17,242 nucleotides of DNA from JAFDWI01 sp964449375. GTDB lineage: Bacteria > Actinomycetota > Acidimicrobiia > Acidimicrobiales > Iamiaceae. The DNA is taken from positions 1 to 17,242 of the forward strand of contig CAYVAS010000055.1 of the NCBI GenBank assembly GCA_964449375.1. The letters run 5' to 3'. The translations under genes were made by a program, and so were the position numbers. This document shows, piece after piece, positions 14,625-17,242 of the stretch; the first letter of the stretch is position 1; every line of letters begins with the position of its first letter. Below the pieces are notes generated by a model, which ran no database searches, was not told the DNA's origin, and saw only the letters and a program-made list of their open reading frames with translations.

Positions 14625-15110
14625 ATGACCGCATGGCGCGTTTTCGTCCTCGCCGCGCTGGTCGTGGTGTGGCCGGCGGGAGCCGGTGAGCCCCGGGCGG
14701 CGGCCGGGGAGTGCACGATCCCGGTCGCCGCGCCGGTGTCCGACGGGTTCCGCCCACCGAGCGAACCCTGGGGGCCGGGCAACCGAGGCCTGACCTTCGC
14801 CACCTCCCCGGGCGTCGTGGTTCGGGCCGTCGCCGCCGGCCGCGTGCGCTTCGCCGGGGTCGTCGCCCGGCACCGGTACGTGACCGTGGAACTCGACGAC
14901 CGCCGTGACGTGACCTACTCGTTCCTCGCCGAGGTGGCCGTGGCCGAGGGCGACGAGGTGGCGCTGGGCGACCCCGTGGGACGCACCGGCACCGAGCCGT
15001 TCCACCTGGGGCACCGCGACGCCCACGGCTACCTGGATCCGACCCCGCTGGTGCTCGCCGCGTGCGGCTGGCACCACGCAGTTCTCGTCGAAGTGCCCGA
15101 CGCGGCATAG
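14625..15110 (+). CDS. Exported M23/LytM-like domain protein with degenerate metal site
   Basis: A 161-aa protein. Residues 1-27 form a signal peptide (hydrophobic VFVLAALVVVW, possible cleavage after AGA20 or AAA27). Residues about 35-140 match the LytM beta-barrel: GNRGLTFATSPGVVVRAVAAGRVRFAGVV, then a strand with YVTVEL and a long strand pair. M23 endopeptidases need GHxGxD and HxH. Here the first His and the Asp correspond to N53 and T57, and the HxH motif reads P125-F-H127. It is therefore probably not a peptidase and may bind the cell wall or regulate an amidase, as other degenerate LytM proteins do. An M23-family gene before rpsB is a known actinobacterial arrangement. The start is ATG 14625 with no obvious Shine-Dalgarno; the stop is TAG, inside the TAGAAT hexamer. 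Confidence 0.78.
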   Translation: MTAWRVFVLAALVVVWPAGAGEPRAAAGECTIPVAAPVSDGFRPPSEPWGPGNRGLTFATSPGVVVRAVAAGRVRFAGVVARHRYVTVELDDRRDVTYSFLAEVAVAEGDEVALGDPVGRTGTEPFHLGHRDAHGYLDPTPLVLAACGWHHAVLVEVPDAA

Positions 15111-15113
15111 AAT
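15108..15113 (+). promoter_or_regulatory. Putative -10 hexamer TAGAAT for the rpsB operon
   Basis: TAGAAT is one base from TATAAT and the best -10 match seen in the window. Its TAG is the stop codon of the M23-like gene. It lies 124 bases before the rpsB ATG, so rpsB would have a leader of about 117 bases. A convincing -35 was not found. Confidence 0.5.
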
Positions 15114-15237
15114 CGGACCTCGGCCCGGCAGATCGTCGGGTCGTCATCACGATCGCCCGGGGTACCCCACGGTCGTCGGCCCGTTCCCCGGGTCGGCGCA
15201 GCCTCCGGGTGGACACGCAACCGATGGGAGCCATCAC
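15114..15237 (+). promoter_or_regulatory. rpsB 5' leader
   Basis: The longest untranslated stretch next to a ribosomal gene here. It is GC-rich and contains the perfect palindrome GGGGTACCCC (15159-15168). It ends with the Shine-Dalgarno GGGAG (15226-15230), 7 bases before ATG 15238. S2 leaders are autoregulatory in some bacteria, but I cannot identify a known motif here, and there is no transcription terminator. Confidence 0.35.
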
Positions 15238-16185
15238 ATGACCGCAGTCGTGACCATGAAGCAGTTGCTGGAGGCCGGAGTCCATTTCGGCCACCAGACC
15301 CGCCGTTGGAACCCGAAGATGAAGCGGTTCATCCTCACCTAGCTCATCGTCATCTACATAATAGATCTGTAACAGACCCTGTCCCGGATCGAGCAGGCCT
15401 ACACCTTCGTGCGCGACCTGGTCGCCGACGACGGCACGGTGCTGTTCGTGGGCACCAAGAAGCAGGTGCAGGATCCAGTCCAGTCCTATGCCACCAAGTG
15501 CGGTATGCCCTACGTGAACCAGCGGTGGCTGGGCGGCATGCTCACGAACTTCGCCACGATGTCCCGGCGCATCGCCAAGATGCAGGAGTACCGCCGGATG
15601 GCGGCCTCGGGTGAACTGGACCTGATGCCCAAGAAGGAAGCGCTGCTCCTCGAACGGGAACTGACCAAGCTCGAACGCAACCTGGGCGGGATCGACACCA
15701 TGGAGAACCTGCCCGACGCGGTGTTCATCCTGGACACCAAGACCGAGCACATCGCGGTCACCGAGGCCAACAAGCTGGGCATCCCGATCATCGCGGTGGT
15801 CGACACCAACTGCGACCCCGACGAGATCACCTACGTGATTCCGGGCAACGACGATGCGATGCGCTCGGGCTCGCTGCTCGCCCGGGTCATCTCCGACGCC
15901 GTGCTGGAGGGTCGCCAGATCGCGGCGCGTCGCCAGGCCGAGGCCGACACCGTCCGGCGGAGCGCCGAGGACGAGGCCCGCGTCGCCGCCGAGCAGGCCG
16001 AGGCCCGCAACCAGGCCGCCCGCGCCCAGGCCGAACGCGAAGCCCGCCTGGAGGCCGGTGAATCCCCCCAGGCGGCACCCGAGCCCGAACCGACCACCGA
16101 GGCGCCGGCCGAACCGGCCTCCGAGGAGTCACCGCCGCCGGCGACAGCGGCCGCGTCGGCCGACCCCGCGACCGAAAGCGAGTGA
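15238..16185 (+). CDS. rpsB: 30S ribosomal protein S2, frame interrupted by two in-frame stop codons
   Basis: S2 binds the 30S head-body junction and helps recruit S1. Thirty-four normal codons encode MTAVVTMKQLLEAGVHFGHQ, TRRWNPKMKRF and ILT. Then TAG (15340) and TAA (15370) occur in frame, after which S2 continues without frameshift: QTLSRIEQAYTFVRDLV, TKKQVQDPVQ, MPYVNQRWLGGMLTNF, DTKTEHIAVTEANKLGIPIIAVVDTNCDP, PGNDDAMRS. The break lies where S2 normally reads about ERNGIYIIDLQQ. A C-terminal extension of about 70 residues is Ala/Glu/Arg-rich, then Pro/Glu-rich. S2 is normally essential and everything else looks intact, so a sequence or assembly error is likelier than true loss; a pseudogene with a second copy elsewhere is possible. 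Start ATG 15238 has Shine-Dalgarno GGGAG; tsf follows after 9 bases. Confidence 0.9.
15340..15372 (+). other. AT-rich substitution patch with TAG and TAA inside rpsB
   Basis: Eleven codons contain 11 G/C among 33 bases, against about 70% around them. Read in frame they are stop-L-I-V-I-Y-I-I-D-L-stop. Compared with the S2 consensus ERNGIYIIDLQ, residues IYIIDL are kept, with the unusual codons ATA, ATA and GAT. The four preceding codons differ from a likely GAG-CGC-AAC-GGC by one base each, every change being to T. No insertion or deletion is needed. The expected codons are inferred from the family, not from a relative of this strain. Confidence 0.85.
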
Positions 16186-16194
16186 TCCGAGACC

Positions 16195-16995
16195 ATGGCT
16201 GATTTCACCGTCAAGGACATCCAGGCGCTCCGGCAGGAGACCGGTGCGGGCATGATGGACGCCAAGAAGGCGCTCACCGAGAGCGGGGGCGATCCCGAAG
16301 CGGCCCGCAAGTGGCTGCGCGAGCACGGCCTGGCCAAGGCCGCCGGGCGCACCGACCGCGAATCCGCCGAGGGGGTGGTGGCCGCCGCGCAGGTGGGCAA
16401 CCACGTGGCCCTGGTCGAGCTCAAGTGCGAAACCGATTTCGTGGCCAAGTCCGACGCGTTCGCGCCCTTCGCCGATGAGCTGGCCACCGCTCTCGCCGAA
16501 GAGGGCGAAGCAGCCCTGGAGGCCTTCGCCGACCGGGTCGACGACCTGAAGGTCCGGCTCAAGGAGAACATCTCGGTGGGACGCACCGCCCGGCTGTCGG
16601 CCTCCGAGGACGCGGTGATCGCCACCTACGTACACCGCCAGGACGGACGCGGCGTGAACGCCGTGGCCGTGGAACTCAGCGGCGGTGACCCGGAGCTCGC
16701 CCACGACATCGCGCTGCACATCGCCTTCACCCGACCCACCGCGGTGTCCCGTGACGATGTGCCCACCGACGAGGTCGAGGCCGAACGGGCCGCGCTGGTG
16801 GACATCACCCGGGCCGAGGGCAAGCCCGAGGCCGCGATGGACAAGATCGTCGAGGGTCGCCTGTCCGGCTGGTTCGCCGAACGGGTGGTCCTCGAGCAGA
16901 AGTTCGTCAAGGACGAGAAGCAGACGATCGCCAAACTGCTCGACGACGCCGGTGCCGAACTGGTGCGCTTCGAACAGATCGTCGTGGGGAGCTGA
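16195..16995 (+). CDS. tsf: Elongation factor Ts
   Basis: The guanine-nucleotide exchange factor for EF-Tu. The 266-aa protein begins with the N-terminal UBA-like domain (MADFTVKDIQALRQETGAGMMDAKKALTE) and contains the EF-Tu-contacting T80-D-F-V83 motif in CETDFVAKSDAF. Two dimerisation subdomains follow, ending in EKQTIAKLLDDAGAELVRFEQIVVG. Length and order are normal for actinobacteria. ATG 16195 lies 9 bases after rpsB and has no strong Shine-Dalgarno, so it likely depends on translation of rpsB. If the stops in rpsB were real, polar effects on tsf would be expected. Confidence 0.97.
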   Translation: MADFTVKDIQALRQETGAGMMDAKKALTESGGDPEAARKWLREHGLAKAAGRTDRESAEGVVAAAQVGNHVALVELKCETDFVAKSDAFAPFADELATALAEEGEAALEAFADRVDDLKVRLKENISVGRTARLSASEDAVIATYVHRQDGRGVNAVAVELSGGDPELAHDIALHIAFTRPTAVSRDDVPTDEVEAERAALVDITRAEGKPEAAMDKIVEGRLSGWFAERVVLEQKFVKDEKQTIAKLLDDAGAELVRFEQIVVGS

Positions 16996-17242
16996 GTGGC
17001 CGAACCCAGGTGGCAGCGGATCCTGCTCAAGCTCTCGGGCGAATCCTTCGCCGGTGAGGCCGGTTTCGGCATCGACGGGGACGTCGTGGGCGACCTGGCT
17101 CGCCAGATCGCCGAGGTGCGCACCGAACTGGGCATCGACGTGGCCGTGGTGGTGGGCGGCGGCAACATCTGGCGGGGCATGACCGGCGCGGGCGCGGGCA
17201 TGGACCGCGCCCAGGCCGACTACATGGGCATGCTCGCCACGG
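16996..17242 (+). CDS. pyrH: Uridylate kinase (UMP kinase) PyrH, 5' part, cut by the window end
   Basis: Bacterial UMP kinase makes UDP from UMP, a pyrimidine synthesis step. The first 82 codons are present: RILLKLSGESFAGEAGFGID is the N-terminal phosphate-binding region, VAVVVGGGNIWRG carries the conserved glycine-rich GGGN[IL]xRG loop, and MDRAQADYMGMLAT is the family's next helix. The start is GTG 16996, directly after the tsf TGA, with GGGGAG (16986-16991) as ribosome-binding site. rpsB-tsf-pyrH is a conserved order. The remaining two thirds of the gene lie outside the window. Confidence 0.96.
   Translation, partial: MAEPRWQRILLKLSGESFAGEAGFGIDGDVVGDLARQIAEVRTELGIDVAVVVGGGNIWRGMTGAGAGMDRAQADYMGMLAT

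Noticed and set aside
14591..14630. WhiG-type promoter (GCCGATAA-like CCGATGA) before the M23-like gene
   Set aside because: CCGATGA overlaps the start codon region and no TAAA box lies at the required distance, so the match is likely chance.
15159..15168. Palindrome GGGGTACCCC as an operator
   Set aside because: A 10-base palindrome of this kind is common in GC-rich DNA, and no second copy or matching regulator gene is seen.
15340..15372. Reassignment of TAG/TAA to amino acids
   Set aside because: TAG ends trmD, dprA and the M23-like gene normally. No other conserved gene in the window has an internal TAG or TAA, and the surrounding bases of the patch are also altered, which recoding would not explain.
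1..17242. tRNA, rRNA, 4.5S RNA, CRISPR arrays, insertion sequences
   Set aside because: Gaps between genes are all short (the longest is 164 bases), and none shows a cloverleaf, a repeat-spacer pattern, inverted repeats with a transposase, or a recognisable SRP RNA.

Overview
This is a high-GC (roughly 70%) stretch of bacterial chromosome in which almost every gene is on the + strand. Gene order points to Actinomycetota. The blocks rpsP-khpA-rimM-trmD-rplS, yraN-(x)-comM-dprA-xerC and whiG-(M23-like)-rpsB-tsf-pyrH follow the same path as in Streptomyces and Mycobacterium. A deep-branching class such as Acidimicrobiia is my best guess, because lepB and rnhB, often found between rplS and yraN, are absent, and the gene between ftsY and ffh is unusual. 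That placement is inference.

Layout. 1-98: the 3' end of a DJ-1/PfpI-type gene. 102-2369: a large type I sulfatase, followed by a small terminator. 2419-3636: a membrane-anchored HtrA-like protease. 3662-6694: the two SRP GTPases FtsY and Ffh, separated only by a small BON-like membrane protein. 6751-8886: a ribosome and tRNA-modification run (S16, KhpA, RimM, TrmD, L19). 8925-9299: YraN. 9316-10086: an enoyl-CoA hydratase/isomerase with no evident link to its neighbours. 10251-13792: DNA uptake and recombination genes (ComM, DprA, XerC). 13809-14594: a WhiG/FliA-class sigma factor. 14625-15110: an exported, catalytically degenerate M23/LytM-like protein. 15238-17242: S2, EF-Ts and the start of UMP kinase. 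No gene-free stretch exceeds 300 bases. I see no tRNA, rRNA, CRISPR array, insertion sequence or phage gene.

The genes form tightly packed operons. Four gene pairs share a GTGA start/stop overlap (4771, 7059, 7780, 11759), and rimM probably joins its upstream gene by a CTGA overlap (7304). Where operons break, a TANNNT hexamer sits 6-10 bases before the next start codon, often without a Shine-Dalgarno sequence. This suggests leaderless or near-leaderless transcripts.

Two observations stand out. First, the rpsB frame carries a 33-base AT-rich patch (15340-15372) with two in-frame stops (TAG, TAA) inside one of the most conserved parts of S2, with no frame change. A sequence or assembly error is the likeliest cause, but it needs checking against reads. 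Second, of the 20 stop codons seen, 17 are TGA, none is TAA, and the only three TAG stops all coincide with the TAG of a putative -10 hexamer for the next gene. I see no convincing new multi-gene system; the window is mainly core housekeeping genes.
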